DNA of 64,000 bases from Oasisia sp. SBJ-2009 (Eukaryota; Annelida; Polychaeta; Sabellida; Siboglinidae): the NCBI GenBank assembly GCA_964017155.1, contig OZ024864.1, positions 30,401,334 to 30,465,333 on the forward strand. The letters run 5' to 3'. Shown piece after piece: positions 50,301 through 59,529 of this stretch. The notes under the pieces are model-generated. The model did not search any database and had not been told where the DNA came from. It was given only the letters and a program-made list of their open reading frames with translations. Numbering within the stretch: the first letter of the stretch is position 1; each line of letters starts with the position of its first letter. Position numbers and translations under genes: made by a program.

Positions 50301-53300
50301 AAATTACTTTTGACATTAGTATAATTATACTGAAAAGAATAAAATATGACCAACACAAAAAAGCAAGTTGGAAGTCTGCAAATTTCTTAATGGATTCTAG
50401 TCCATCTGAATTAGTATGCTGTCTGTTGACATATGTAATTTGGGGAAAATATCACAAATCTTTCGTCTTTTACAAGTCAGCATGGCCACAAATTAAGTGT
50501 AATCATCACAATTAACACAAAAAGTATGTTTCCAAATTTAGTGCCAACTCAATTGGAAATAAGCACTAGCTAGTCCAGTTCCTTGTGTAATTTCGTTCAC
50601 ATTTTTTGGAGATTTGCAAGACTATACATTTTTGGAAAGATTAGGACCTACTGAACGTGAAAAGTAATGTTTACATTTGTTCTAAACACTCTATGGCGGC
50701 CATCTTGGATTTTCAAAATGGCGACTATTTTTGCTCACATTTTGCAATATCTCGGCTTCTAAGTACGTTAGGCTTTTGATTTTGGTGTCTAAATATACAT
50801 TTTCAGAGACAAGGAATCTAATGAGACAACTTTCAATGCACTACATTTAATGCAAGACAGTATAAATCACAATGTTTACTCAAAAAATGACCAAAATGTA
50901 CTTCTAGTCTAGTTCACTATGTACAGATTAAACTTTTCGTTCAAATATTTTGGAGATTGGCAAAACTATATATTTTTGGAAAGTTTAGAACCTACTGAAC
51001 CTGAAAAGTAATGTTTACATTTTTTCTAAACACTCTAGGGCGGCCATCTTGGATTTTCAAAATGGCGACTATATTTGCGAACATTTTGCAATATCTCGGC
51101 TTCTAAGCATCTTAGGCTTTTGATTTTGGTGTCTAAACATACATTTTCACAGACAAGGAATCTAATGGGACAATTTATAATGAGATATATATAATGCATG
51201 ACACTATTTTGGAAATTTTTGAAAAAATACATAAATTCTAAGTAACAACCTGAGGCTCAAATGGTAAATATTAGCCAACTTTTCGAGCGTTGGAAATAGT
51301 CTAGTTATTAAAATCATTGTTGTCTAGTCTAATAATTACATGTATTATTAAAATCATAATTGTCTAGAATCCAGTGTCCCATTGTTGTTGTTTCAGGCTC
51401 TGAAAGACATGGAGTCCACCACGAATGAGGTCCCCAAACTTACTGGTGGACGGCCGTGCCAAACCACTGACTATAAATTGTGTGTTGTGTGTCAAAAAGA
51501 AGCCAAGCCTTTAGTGTTGCACCCAAGATTAACGTCATACCACAACCTCCTAGAAGCAATGAAGGAGCATCCACCAGCTGAACTGCTTTCGCGTAGAGGG
51601 CCATGTCATAGGTTATGACAGTGATGTACTCTTCTCCAACTGTCAACTCCTTTAACTGATGTGCCTGCTTCATCACTGTTAGCAGAGTTGACCACTCGTG
51701 TGCCACTTCTGGGAGTAGGGGCAGGGCACCAACCTCGGTCAGCGGCTTGCTTGTTGACACTAAGGAGTTGTAGCCAGCCCAACCTGGAATTTGGCTTGAC
51801 CTTTCATCCTTCATCCTGGAAAGAGTTGAGGCGACAACCCATCCAAGTTGTGTAAGTTGATAGCTATCTGCTACACCAGAGTTGTTGATGCTGAATTCCC
51901 TCGCCCGCTGCTGCGAAGCATTTGCTTTTGGCTTCTCACACGGTAGCATGGCTGTATGGTATGGAGTCACCAAGAGACTCTTTGACTTTGTGTCACCAAT
52001 GCGTAGAGAGGGGGTGTGATTGGTTCACCAGGTGCATCAGCCTTCTGGTAGATGGCAGTGACTGTCCCATGTGTTGTACCATTGCCATCAGCATTGTCCT
52101 CAGCAAAGTCTGTGTTGTCTGAGGCAAAGAACATAAACGTGCCATTCTTCAAGAAAGGTGGCACATACAGCCCCTGGCACTGCTTTGTGTTCTCCACTAC
52201 AGCATTGTCAAGGGCTGTTTCCATGATGAGGGCACGGCTGTAGGACGCACAGTGACCCTGTGCATTGAGGAGATTCACAAGTTTCTTGTTTTTTGTGTTG
52301 TGATGGATGGTCAGGCCCGATCCCAGTACTTGGGGGTTTTCCCTAGCTTGTTGAGACCGGAATCCAGCACCCTCGTCACTCGGTTTGTACGTGACTTGCC
52401 TCTTGGATTTGAAACCAAACTTCAGGTTTTGGCTAAGGGTTAGTGCACCCCTGTCAACAATAGTTGTCCGCACTTCTGTTTGCAGTTTGTCTGCAGGTCC
52501 CGCCATTATCCAGCGGATCATGGTATACAGTTCCACCGGTACATCTTCCAGGGAACTAGTTACTACTATGGAACTGGACGTCTTCACTGTCTTGGTGAAC
52601 TGCTCAATTCGTTGGCGAAGGAGTCTGGCTGATTGGTAGACGTTTTTCATGTTTTCAGCGTCATCTGCAGTTCTGATAGCAGTCTGGAGCATGTCTGCAT
52701 CACAGCTCTGGACAGTACAAGACTTCGCATGTTTCTCTGTCGGACTGATGTTTCGTGTGGTAATTCAGAAAGGATTCTGTCTTACAACCATTGCCTGGTG
52801 AAGGCAGGTGAATGATTTTCGAGGGCCTCTGTTCCACCCAAATGTAGCATGCTGACATATGTGTTCTCGATGTCTTGGATTGAGAGGTATGCTCCATCTC
52901 TGGTCTGTGTATCTATGATATTCAGCAGTTCAACGAAGCTGAATCCTTGAGTGGGACTTTGTTTTGTCTTGGGTGCTTGGTTGGTGTCATCCCGCAGAAC
53001 GTGGAACACGTGTTTGGTCCAGCAAGCTTTGTGATACTGGATATCCATAGCATGGGCATCACCATCATCAATGCAAGTACTGTATCTAGTATTCAGTTCT
53101 GGATCTGAAGACGCTTGCACTGCATGCTTTAGTGATTGTCCGGCATTCACTGTTCTGACAGTGAAGAGTTTCTGGTCATTGTCTGTCTGGCAAAAGAAAC
53201 ACATGTCCTTGTTCAAAGGTCGTGTTGATGATCGGGTATATGGTGCAGCTGAGCCAGTCACGTTATTCACGTCATCAGCACTTCTTGATCTGCGACCTTT

Positions 53301-54357
53301 CACCCTGGCAGTGTGTGACCCAGTAGACATGGAAAGTTGCTGTCAGTCTCTTGCATGCTCTCTCTGGACTGTGTTCGTCATCCTAGCAAGTACGATGCCA
53401 AACAGCATTCTCTCTTTGCAGTGTTTCTACTGTGCAGTCTTTAAGCCGTTTCTGCACTTGAACACAATCGGTATCATGCAAGCTGGCTCGCTCCTTCACT
53501 GTCTCTAGGAGGTTGTGGTATGACGTTAATCTTGGATGCAACACTAATGGTTCGGCTTCTTTTTGACACACAACACACAGTTAATAGTCAGTGGTTTGGC
53601 ACGGCCGTCCACCAGTAAGTATGGGGACCTTATTCATGGTCGACTCCATGTCTCTCAGAGCTTGAAACAACAACAATGGGACACTGGAATCTAGACAACA
53701 ATGATTTTAATAATACATGTAATTATTAGACTAGACAACAATGATTTTAATAACTAGACTATTTTCAATGCTCGAAAAGTTGGCTAATATTTACCATTTG
53801 AGCCTCATGTTGTTACTTAGAATTTATGTACTTTTTCCAAAATTTCCAAAATAATGTCATGCATTATATATAGCTCATTATAAGTTGTCCCATTAGATTC
53901 CTTGTCTCGAAAATGTATGTTTAGACACCAAAATCAAAAACCTAAGATGCTTAGAAGCCGAGATATTGCAAAATGTTAGGAAAAAATTGTCGCCATTTTG
54001 AAATTCCAAGATGGCCGCCCTAGAGTGTTTAGAAAAAATGTAAACATTACTTATCAGGTTCAGTAGGTTCTAAACTTTCCAAAAATGTATAGTTTTGCAA
54101 ATCTCCCAAAAATTTGAACGAAACGATTATTCGTAACATAGTGAACTGGACTAAGCTGATCTGTGGTGGAATAGTGAAAATATGACAGCTACTCATAAGC
54201 ATGTGTTATAGCCGTTATGACTGTAGTTAATGCACGTTGTACTACACGTATTTCACACAATCACACTTGATGGAATAGTGTACAATAGCAATGATAATAA
54301 TAATTATTTTTCAGGGAGGATGAGTTTCAAGAATATTTTGAAGGCATGTTTATGTGA
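39442..54357 (+). CDS. FRA10AC1: FRA10AC1 orthologue, spliceosome-associated protein
   Basis: The exons are 39442-39468, 43802-43950, 44716-44761, 45078-45154, 45379-45459, 45951-46035, 46963-47008, 47593-47706, 48485-48527, 49036-49112, 49783-49948 and 54315-54357. All junctions are GT-AG and phase-matched; 954 nt give 317 residues (human is 315). The N-terminus is acidic then basic (SEFESDSETERKRAKR). The conserved core runs from RFHLLSLDAYARHKKYINDY through DIDVIRENHQFLWEDDDDE, EKRVAKSYYDKLFKEYCIAD and RWRMEKEVVSGKGQFLCG. Two cysteine pairs (CGEKHC and CPDC) fit a zinc-binding fold. The tail is a charged linker ending LWRGPAP and EDEFQEYFEGMFM, like human. FRA10AC1 is nuclear, found with late spliceosomal complexes and linked to ESS2/DGCR14. 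Exon 1 (nine codons) is the least certain. AATAAA lies at 54521. Confidence 0.96.
39865..42250. mobile_element. Possible inserted element with inverted ends in intron 1
   Basis: 39865-39931 and 42185-42250 are diverged inverted repeats sharing GAGCATCGGAAC-like sequence and GGTCCGAGCACTCAACGCGC, ATGTGCC. The right copy is duplicated in tandem at a 100 bp pitch (42093-42146 and 42193-42246). A GC-rich patch at 40045-40260 carries an open frame with CRREC-like basic residues (RLYIDYRRDCKVALYPGRTG) that I do not recognise; it could be a remnant of a mobile element gene. The rest is AT-rich. No target duplication was defined. Confidence 0.4.
42571..42790 (-). repeat. Two tRNA-derived SINE-like fragments
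   Basis: On the minus strand, two segments (42790-42717 and 42622-42571) share TTAGCACATCTGCCTGGC. The longer copy has GTGCCTAATGATTAGCAC, which can form a D-arm with an A-box-like sequence, an anticodon-arm-like CTG...CAG, and a degraded B-box-like AAGTTAATATCCAAATC before a GGGCCC. This suggests decayed tRNA-related SINEs. Neither folds into a convincing functional tRNA. Confidence 0.35.
42937..43660 (+). mobile_element. TTAA-flanked Kolobok-like element with THAP remnant
   Basis: The ends AGGACAAA and TTTGTCCT sit between TTAA at 42933-42936 and TTAA at 43661-43664. Terminal inverted repeats are about 95 bp and strongly similar (shared CATACACCTAATAGAGTT, AAAGTAACAATTTCCACATA, TACTCAA). 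Inside, at 43288, a frame starts MPSCSAYGCNN and then stops. This is the start of a THAP zinc finger, whose first cysteines have this spacing. Kolobok transposons are known for TTAA target duplications and THAP-bearing proteins; piggyBac also uses TTAA but lacks THAP and has different termini. The element is an internally deleted, non-coding remnant in FRA10AC1 intron 1. Confidence 0.7.
44289..44382. repeat. (GT)n microsatellite in FRA10AC1 intron 2
   Basis: About 75 bp of GT repeats passing into GTGC units. Confidence 0.95.
46737..46960. repeat. GT-rich 15 bp minisatellite abutting the exon 7 acceptor
   Basis: Units of the form GTGTTGTGTGTGGAT, with TGTA and TAT variants, run right up to the AG at 46961-46962 that begins FRA10AC1 exon 7. 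The stretch that should act as polypyrimidine tract is itself repeat (TTTTGTGGATGTGTTGTTGC). On the transcript this is a UG-rich tract. Confidence 0.9.
48553..48680. repeat. Small minisatellite in FRA10AC1 intron 9
   Basis: Five to six copies of a 22 bp class unit containing GATTGACCACTGGTCAGGG, begun 26 bp after the exon 9 donor. ACCACTGGT is self-complementary, so each unit can form a small hairpin. Confidence 0.85.
49949..50570. other. FRA10AC1 intron 11, unique part
   Basis: AT-rich intronic sequence left of the inserted long-TIR element. Nothing else was recognised. Confidence 0.5.
50571..54153 (-). mobile_element. Long-TIR DNA transposon, unclassified, in FRA10AC1 intron 11
   Basis: The left terminus begins TAGTCCAGTT (50571) and the right ends AACTGGACTA (54153), both next to the trinucleotide AGC, a possible 3 bp target duplication. 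Inverted repeats pair 50905-51565 with 53490-54153 at high identity, so each TIR is about 650 bp. The outermost 330 bp is present twice in tandem on the left (50571-50904 and 50905-51190). Both TIRs contain GCGGCCATCTTGGATTTTCA-type sequence. The inner part of each TIR encodes the N-terminal zinc-finger-like segment of the element's protein. The minus-strand coding frame fills 51.4-53.6 kb but is broken. TIR length, short target duplication and cysteine-rich protein recall Academ-type elements, but I cannot confirm the class. Confidence 0.8.
51440..53656 (-). pseudogene. Broken cysteine-rich transposase-like gene
   Basis: Four overlapping or adjacent frame pieces on the minus strand (53571-53383, 53330-52782, 52692-51967, 51973-51440) follow one another with at least three frame changes. 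A stop early in the first piece (in the right TIR) is absent from the left TIR copy. Visible parts, in order: a CVVCQKEA and WHRTC pair, a second CFFCQTD with YHKACW pair (zinc-binding type), an all-helical middle, then IRWIMAG, SGLTIHHNT, LLNAQGHCASY and FMFFASDNTD followed by GTTHGTVTAIYQ. The DNxD-plus-THG block matches a family of long repetitive proteins I know from cnidarian and marine invertebrate genomes and believe to be transposon-encoded. The C-terminal part is cut off where it meets the left TIR. No function is claimed. Confidence 0.65.
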
Positions 54358-54520
54358 TCAGAACAAGTACTGCGGGAAACATCTGGACAAAAGAGACTGT
54401 TACCAAATCACTACCGATACAGTCTCAAGTCGATATGAAGAGCAATGTTGGCTAAACTGTGGTGACATTCTGTAGGTCATTATTTTGTGTATATATTGTA
54501 TATATTACTATTACTTCCAT

Positions 54521-54526
54521 AATAAA
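54521..54526 (+). terminator. FRA10AC1 polyadenylation signal
   Basis: AATAAA lies 163 bp past the FRA10AC1 stop codon. Confidence 0.65.
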
Positions 54527-55095
54527 TATGTTGAACAATTTTGGTATTCTGATTTATTTTAATTGTGTTGTTACTAACTTTATTCTTTAGTGCATTAATT
54601 TATTGTTTGTAGACATTGTTAAACAAAATATTACTTTGGAATTCAGTGTATAAACAAAGTTATTTTAAAAAGAACAATGTCAATGTGGAGGCAATGTCAT
54701 TTAGAATAAATGCCACATTCATTCTATTATGCATACGTAAACTTAGTGTACGGCACACTTTTTACGAGCGTCTGGTACGTTGACAACGATTTCCAACAGC
54801 AACATTGTCTGTTGGTCCCACGATTATAGTTTAATTTCTAACAGTGTCATGCTAGATTCAAAGATTAGTGACACAGTGTTGACAACAGATCAAGACGTGC
54901 ACCAAAATAAAATTTTGATAATAATTTAATAACTTTATTTAGACACTAAAATCTAACGTACAACTCTGTTCAGCAGTGTTGACAATAGTCAATGGTCTAG
55001 TTTGTTTGACACTTATAATTTATCATAATTTTACTTAACCATAAATAATTTTGATCAAATGGAAATATGCAACGCAGTCGCAGAACAACACATCA
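54527..55095. other. Intergenic, no gene recognised
   Basis: AT-rich sequence between the FRA10AC1 3' end and the LINE. The first 15 or so codons of the long LINE frame (from 55051) probably belong to this flank and not to the LINE. Confidence 0.5.
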
Positions 55096-57717
55096 TTTTA
55101 TAGAAGCCCCAACAGCACTACTGAAAACAATGATAACCTAAATGAGCTACTAGAGAAAATAAGTGAAAAAAAAATTTCACACGTCCTTCTACTTGGAGAC
55201 TTCAATTACCCAAAGATTGATTGGAAAATAATGTGTACGTCGGTTCCAAGTATAGAAGACAAAGAGTTTAAATTTATCGAAAAGCTTCGAGATTGTTATC
55301 TCATCCAACATATAACTGAACCCACTAGAGGTAGAGGGACAACAGAGCCATCACTTCTTGACTTAGTAATCACCAGTGAGGATTCCGAAATTGTGTCTAT
55401 TGATACAGCCTCAGCACTAGGGAAAAGTGACCACTCCATAATCAAAGTGATTCTTAACTGCACACCAATACATGAGCCGATCAGAAAAACTGTTTATAAA
55501 TACGATAAGGGAGACTACCCCAAAATGGAGGACATGTTAAGCATTGATTGGGATGCCGAATTTTTAGAACATGAGGGTGATGTGCAAGCCCAATGGGACA
55601 TTTTTACAATGAAACATAGAGAAGCTGTAGAAAGGTGTATACCTAAAAAGGTGATGTCAGAAAGAACAAAAAAATACCCGGTACCACTAAATGTAAAAAT
55701 AAGAGCTAAAATCAGAAGAAAAAATAGACTGTGGAAGAAATATCTTCTAACTAGAGATGTCCAAGCTTACCAGGAATACTGCAGATTACGCAATCAGGTT
55801 AGGAGGTTAACAAGAAAGGCACAAAAAATATATGAAAAAAGTATCATTAGCCAAATAAAAGAGAATCCTAAGAAATTTTGGCAATACGCCCAGGCAAAAA
55901 TGAAGACAAGAACGGGTATACCCAACTTAATCAAAAGTGATTTGAAAGATGACTTAACAAACTCAGACTCGGAAAAAGCAGAGCTATTGGCTGATTATTT
56001 CTCTTCAGTATTTACAATTGAACCACAAGAGAAAACTCCTGAGGAACCTATAAGATGTTATAATACAGTTGAAACGTGTACTATTAACCCATCAGTAGTG
56101 GCAGCAAAACTAAAAAAACTAAAAACATTTAAATCACCTGGACCTGATGGCATACACCCCAGGGTCTTAAATGAATTAGCAGACTGCATCAGTATTCCAT
56201 TATCAATTATTTTTAACACATCTCTAACAACAGGCAAACTACCCAAAGAATGGAAACAGGCTAACATATCTCCAATCCATAAGAAAGGAAGTAAAACATT
56301 ACCTCAAAATTACCGACCAGTCAGTATAACAAGTGTAGTGGGTAAGATAATGGAAGAAATAATTAGAGACACCATCACTGTACATATGAAAGAAAATGAG
56401 CTATTGAGTAAATGTCAGTTTGGTTTTGTAAAGGGCCGCTCAACAGTACTTCAACTATTAAAGGTATTAGATATATGGACTGAAACGCTGGACAATGGAG
56501 GCTGTATTGATGTAATATATTGTGATTTTATGAAAGCATTTGACAAGGTCCCACATTCAAAACTTATAAAAAAAATCCAGAGCTATGGAATAAAGGGAAA
56601 CCTAATTAACTGGATCATAGATCTACTTTCACATAGAAAGCAACGAATACGAATTAACAACATATTTTCTAACTGGCAAGAAGTGATCAGTGGAATACCA
56701 CAAGGATCTGTGATTGGCCCCCTTCTTTTTGTTATCTTCATAAATGATCTACCTGATGTTATAAAAAACTCTCATATTTTCCTATTTGCAGATGATATGA
56801 AACTTTTTAACCCTATTTATAATGAAGATAACTGCAACATCCTACAAAAGGATCTCACCTCAGCGGAGAAATGGTCAGAAACATCACTACTGAAATTTCA
56901 TCCTGATAAATGTTGTAACATGCGAATTGGACGTTCCTCCATAAGAAATGATGGATACACAATGGGTAAAGATCAGAAAACAGTTAATAAAGCAGAAACA
57001 GTAAAGGATATTGGAGTAACTTTTGACTCATCACTTAACTTCGAGGCACATATGTCAGAAAAAATTAATAAAGCCAATTCTATGATGGGGATAATTCGAC
57101 GCACTTTTGAATATCTAGATGATAAGTGTTTTTCTACTGTTTTTAAGTCTCTTGTCCGACCACATATCGAGTATGCAAACCAGGTATGGAGTCCATATTT
57201 AATGAAACACATAACAGCACTTGAAAATGTTCAGCGTCGAGCAACTAAATTAATTCCTGGATATAAGGAACTGGATTATAAAGAACGTCTAATAAGATTA
57301 AAGCTACCAACTCTTTCATACCGTCGACTTAGGGGAGACATGATAGAAATTTACAAAATATTAACTGGGAAATATGATTCTACTGTTACATCAAATTTTG
57401 TTACATTAAGGGATAATGATTCAATAACGAGAGGGCACAACCTAAAAATATTTAAAGAAAGATGCCGATTGAACATCCGAAAAAATTCATTTGTATACCG
57501 ATCTACTGATGTATGGAATAGTCTGCCACAGTCTGTGGTAGATGCTCCATCAGTCCAATCATTTGAAGGTAGACTTGATAAACTATGGAAAAATCATCCT
57601 ATAAAAAATGATTTTACGGCACCACCTCAACTATGGACTGTGTCACCTTTAGACGCATGCGCACAGTCTCAAATCAATGATCAAGACAGAGCTGGCACAA
57701 GAGGCAGAAATGCCTAA
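55051..57717 (+). CDS. CR1-like LINE: endonuclease C-terminus plus reverse transcriptase
   Basis: One uninterrupted frame of 888 codons. LINE homology begins near residue 16 (FYRSPNS). The C-terminal half of the AP-type endonuclease is present: GDFN at 49-52 and SDHS at 126-129. The N-terminal half is cut off, so the element is 5' truncated. The reverse transcriptase follows: FKSPGPDGIHP, NYRPVSITSVVGK, FVKGRST, DFMKAFDKVPH, SGIPQGSVIGPLLF and the catalytic FADD at 579-582. C-terminal blocks DIGVTFDSSLNFEAH, VRPHIEYANQVWSP and ENVQRRATKLIPG are CR1/Jockey-group. The frame ends RAGTRGRNA. Shortly after the stop comes a doubled ACCTGTAAGA, like the short 3' tail repeats of CR1 elements. A full-length open frame means a recent insertion. 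The listed start is only the first ATG in the flank. Confidence 0.93.
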   Translation: MIKWKYATQSQNNTSFYRSPNSTTENNDNLNELLEKISEKKISHVLLLGDFNYPKIDWKIMCTSVPSIEDKEFKFIEKLRDCYLIQHITEPTRGRGTTEPSLLDLVITSEDSEIVSIDTASALGKSDHSIIKVILNCTPIHEPIRKTVYKYDKGDYPKMEDMLSIDWDAEFLEHEGDVQAQWDIFTMKHREAVERCIPKKVMSERTKKYPVPLNVKIRAKIRRKNRLWKKYLLTRDVQAYQEYCRLRNQVRRLTRKAQKIYEKSIISQIKENPKKFWQYAQAKMKTRTGIPNLIKSDLKDDLTNSDSEKAELLADYFSSVFTIEPQEKTPEEPIRCYNTVETCTINPSVVAAKLKKLKTFKSPGPDGIHPRVLNELADCISIPLSIIFNTSLTTGKLPKEWKQANISPIHKKGSKTLPQNYRPVSITSVVGKIMEEIIRDTITVHMKENELLSKCQFGFVKGRSTVLQLLKVLDIWTETLDNGGCIDVIYCDFMKAFDKVPHSKLIKKIQSYGIKGNLINWIIDLLSHRKQRIRINNIFSNWQEVISGIPQGSVIGPLLFVIFINDLPDVIKNSHIFLFADDMKLFNPIYNEDNCNILQKDLTSAEKWSETSLLKFHPDKCCNMRIGRSSIRNDGYTMGKDQKTVNKAETVKDIGVTFDSSLNFEAHMSEKINKANSMMGIIRRTFEYLDDKCFSTVFKSLVRPHIEYANQVWSPYLMKHITALENVQRRATKLIPGYKELDYKERLIRLKLPTLSYRRLRGDMIEIYKILTGKYDSTVTSNFVTLRDNDSITRGHNLKIFKERCRLNIRKNSFVYRSTDVWNSLPQSVVDAPSVQSFEGRLDKLWKNHPIKNDFTAPPQLWTVSPLDACAQSQINDQDRAGTRGRNA

Positions 57718-57740
57718 TTCAGCCAGAAAAGGACCTGTAA

Positions 57741-58466
57741 GAACCTGTAAGAACACTAATGCTGTTAACGCGTATCGCCATCTAGTGAATGCATAATATA
57801 ATCACGTGGAAGTGTCGTCACCTAGCGTGGTAAATTGAATGCATTTTGGGAACCAAACGGCAATTATTTAATGGGTGTCCATTTTAGAACGTCATGGCAC
57901 AATACTTTTGCGTGATTCCAGTCACATGCTGCATGTGTTACAAGTAATGTTTAGGATATATAATCGAATATATTTCAACACACAAAGCCTGTTCGTGCGA
58001 TTGGATGAACGGGTCATCATACTGGGATTCACAATATTTGTTATCCATCTGCCAATTGCGGCAGGTAGTTGCAGTTGCCACACTTCACTTACGTCTTGTG
58101 TTATACATTGACCACGTGCAATTCTTCATATTTTACTTGGTATTTGTCAGTTAATGGTTGTAGATGTGTAATATAATGTTGTGAACTTTTCAAAGTCGTA
58201 GCATAATTTTTATTGAGCACAATTGTCAACAAACGTGACAGAAGAAATGTTGCAGTGTAGTGATTGATATGCATTTCAAGTAGAAACAAAACAGATCCTG
58301 GACAAACCGTTTTCAAGTTGTGGCATTCTGCAAAGAACCGAATTTACCCCCTGAATTCCTAGCTAGAGAATCCACTTTGGTATTCGATTGAACAGGTCTG
58401 CCTTGGACGTAAAGCTTTGAGCAATCCACGGGAGTGAGGACTGGATACTGCGCTATGTATAATAAG
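57741..58466. other. Intergenic, no gene recognised
   Basis: No exon chain or domain was seen in this stretch beyond the LINE. Confidence 0.5.
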
Positions 58467-58604
58467 TTACTGCTTTGACAAAAGTAGGTTATCTTCCTCT
58501 AGATCGTTGACGATACACGATATCAGTCGGTTATCTCTAATGATGTGCCCTGTACAGGTCCACCTCGATCTTCTGATTTGTTCGATCACGTCTTCTCTCT
58601 TACA
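58467..58604 (-). pseudogene. Short RTE-like LINE fragment
   Basis: The minus-strand frame reads REDVIEQIRRSRWTCTGHII and RDNRLISCIVNDLEED. It parallels the VTDVIEQVRRWKWTWAGDVS and RDNRW segment of the fragment at 28.8 kb but is a distinct, more distant family. It is only about 40 codons long, bordered by CA-rich microsatellite. Confidence 0.65.
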
Positions 58605-58870
58605 CACACAACACAGGTACGAATGCGCGCGCACAGAACCACATACACACAGGCGCGCGCACACACTCAAACGCATACACTCGCATGTATACGCATACAC
58701 ACACCGCACACTTATTCAATCACATCTCTCTTACACAGCCAACCTACGTACGCACGCACGCACGCACGAATGCACACACCGTACACTCGCGTATACGCTA
58801 GCGTGTACATATACATACATATGCACACTAACGCACACACTGGCAGGTACACACGCACGCGCACGCACAT
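58605..58870. repeat. CA/CG-rich microsatellite cluster
   Basis: Irregular runs of ACAC, ACGC and GCGC. Frames across it are low-complexity artefacts. Confidence 0.85.
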
Positions 58871-59529
58871 GATTCGAACAGATAACGACACAATTATTTA
58901 TCATTCAAACGTTGATTTTTTTATTATTAACTCGGCATAACAGTAACAACACCGATACATTTAAGTTGCACAACAAAAAAGCTTTCGAATCTGTACAGCT
59001 AGTAATGTTGTTGGAATCACGTGGCTAAAATATAATAATGCATCATACAATCAATTATAATCAGTATGACGGAACCAAGGAAATCACAAGGCCATTACAA
59101 ATTAACGCGACTCTGGTGTGTCCGTAGGAATGCTGATCATTGTAAATGTGTAGAAAATTGCATGCACGGCTTATGTCAAGTGCCACGATTCAACAAGTAT
59201 ACGTGACTACAGTAGCTAAAACGCCTGTACAATGAGTGCCCACAACTGTGTCTTTCTCGGGGGGTGTTTTTGACGCATAAAAACATATCAATCATTCTAC
59301 ACAATGGGAGGAAATCTTGCGACGTAACATCACCGCGACTGCCGCATACCAGTTGCACATGTTTCACAAGTGTCCTGTCGTGTCTCATTGACACTACATA
59401 GTATAGCAGTAACAACTACTCTTTGCTGCAGTATGAAATATAGATATATATATAACTATTCGCAGTACAGGCTTGTGTAATGCACACACATACAAATACA
59501 ATTCGTGCCGGCTGTGTTATACGTTCACG
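58871..59529. other. Downstream flank of the CaaX gene, no gene recognised
   Basis: No coding sequence was recognised. AT-rich; it may contain the 3' untranslated region of the minus-strand gene that stops at 59530. Confidence 0.4.
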
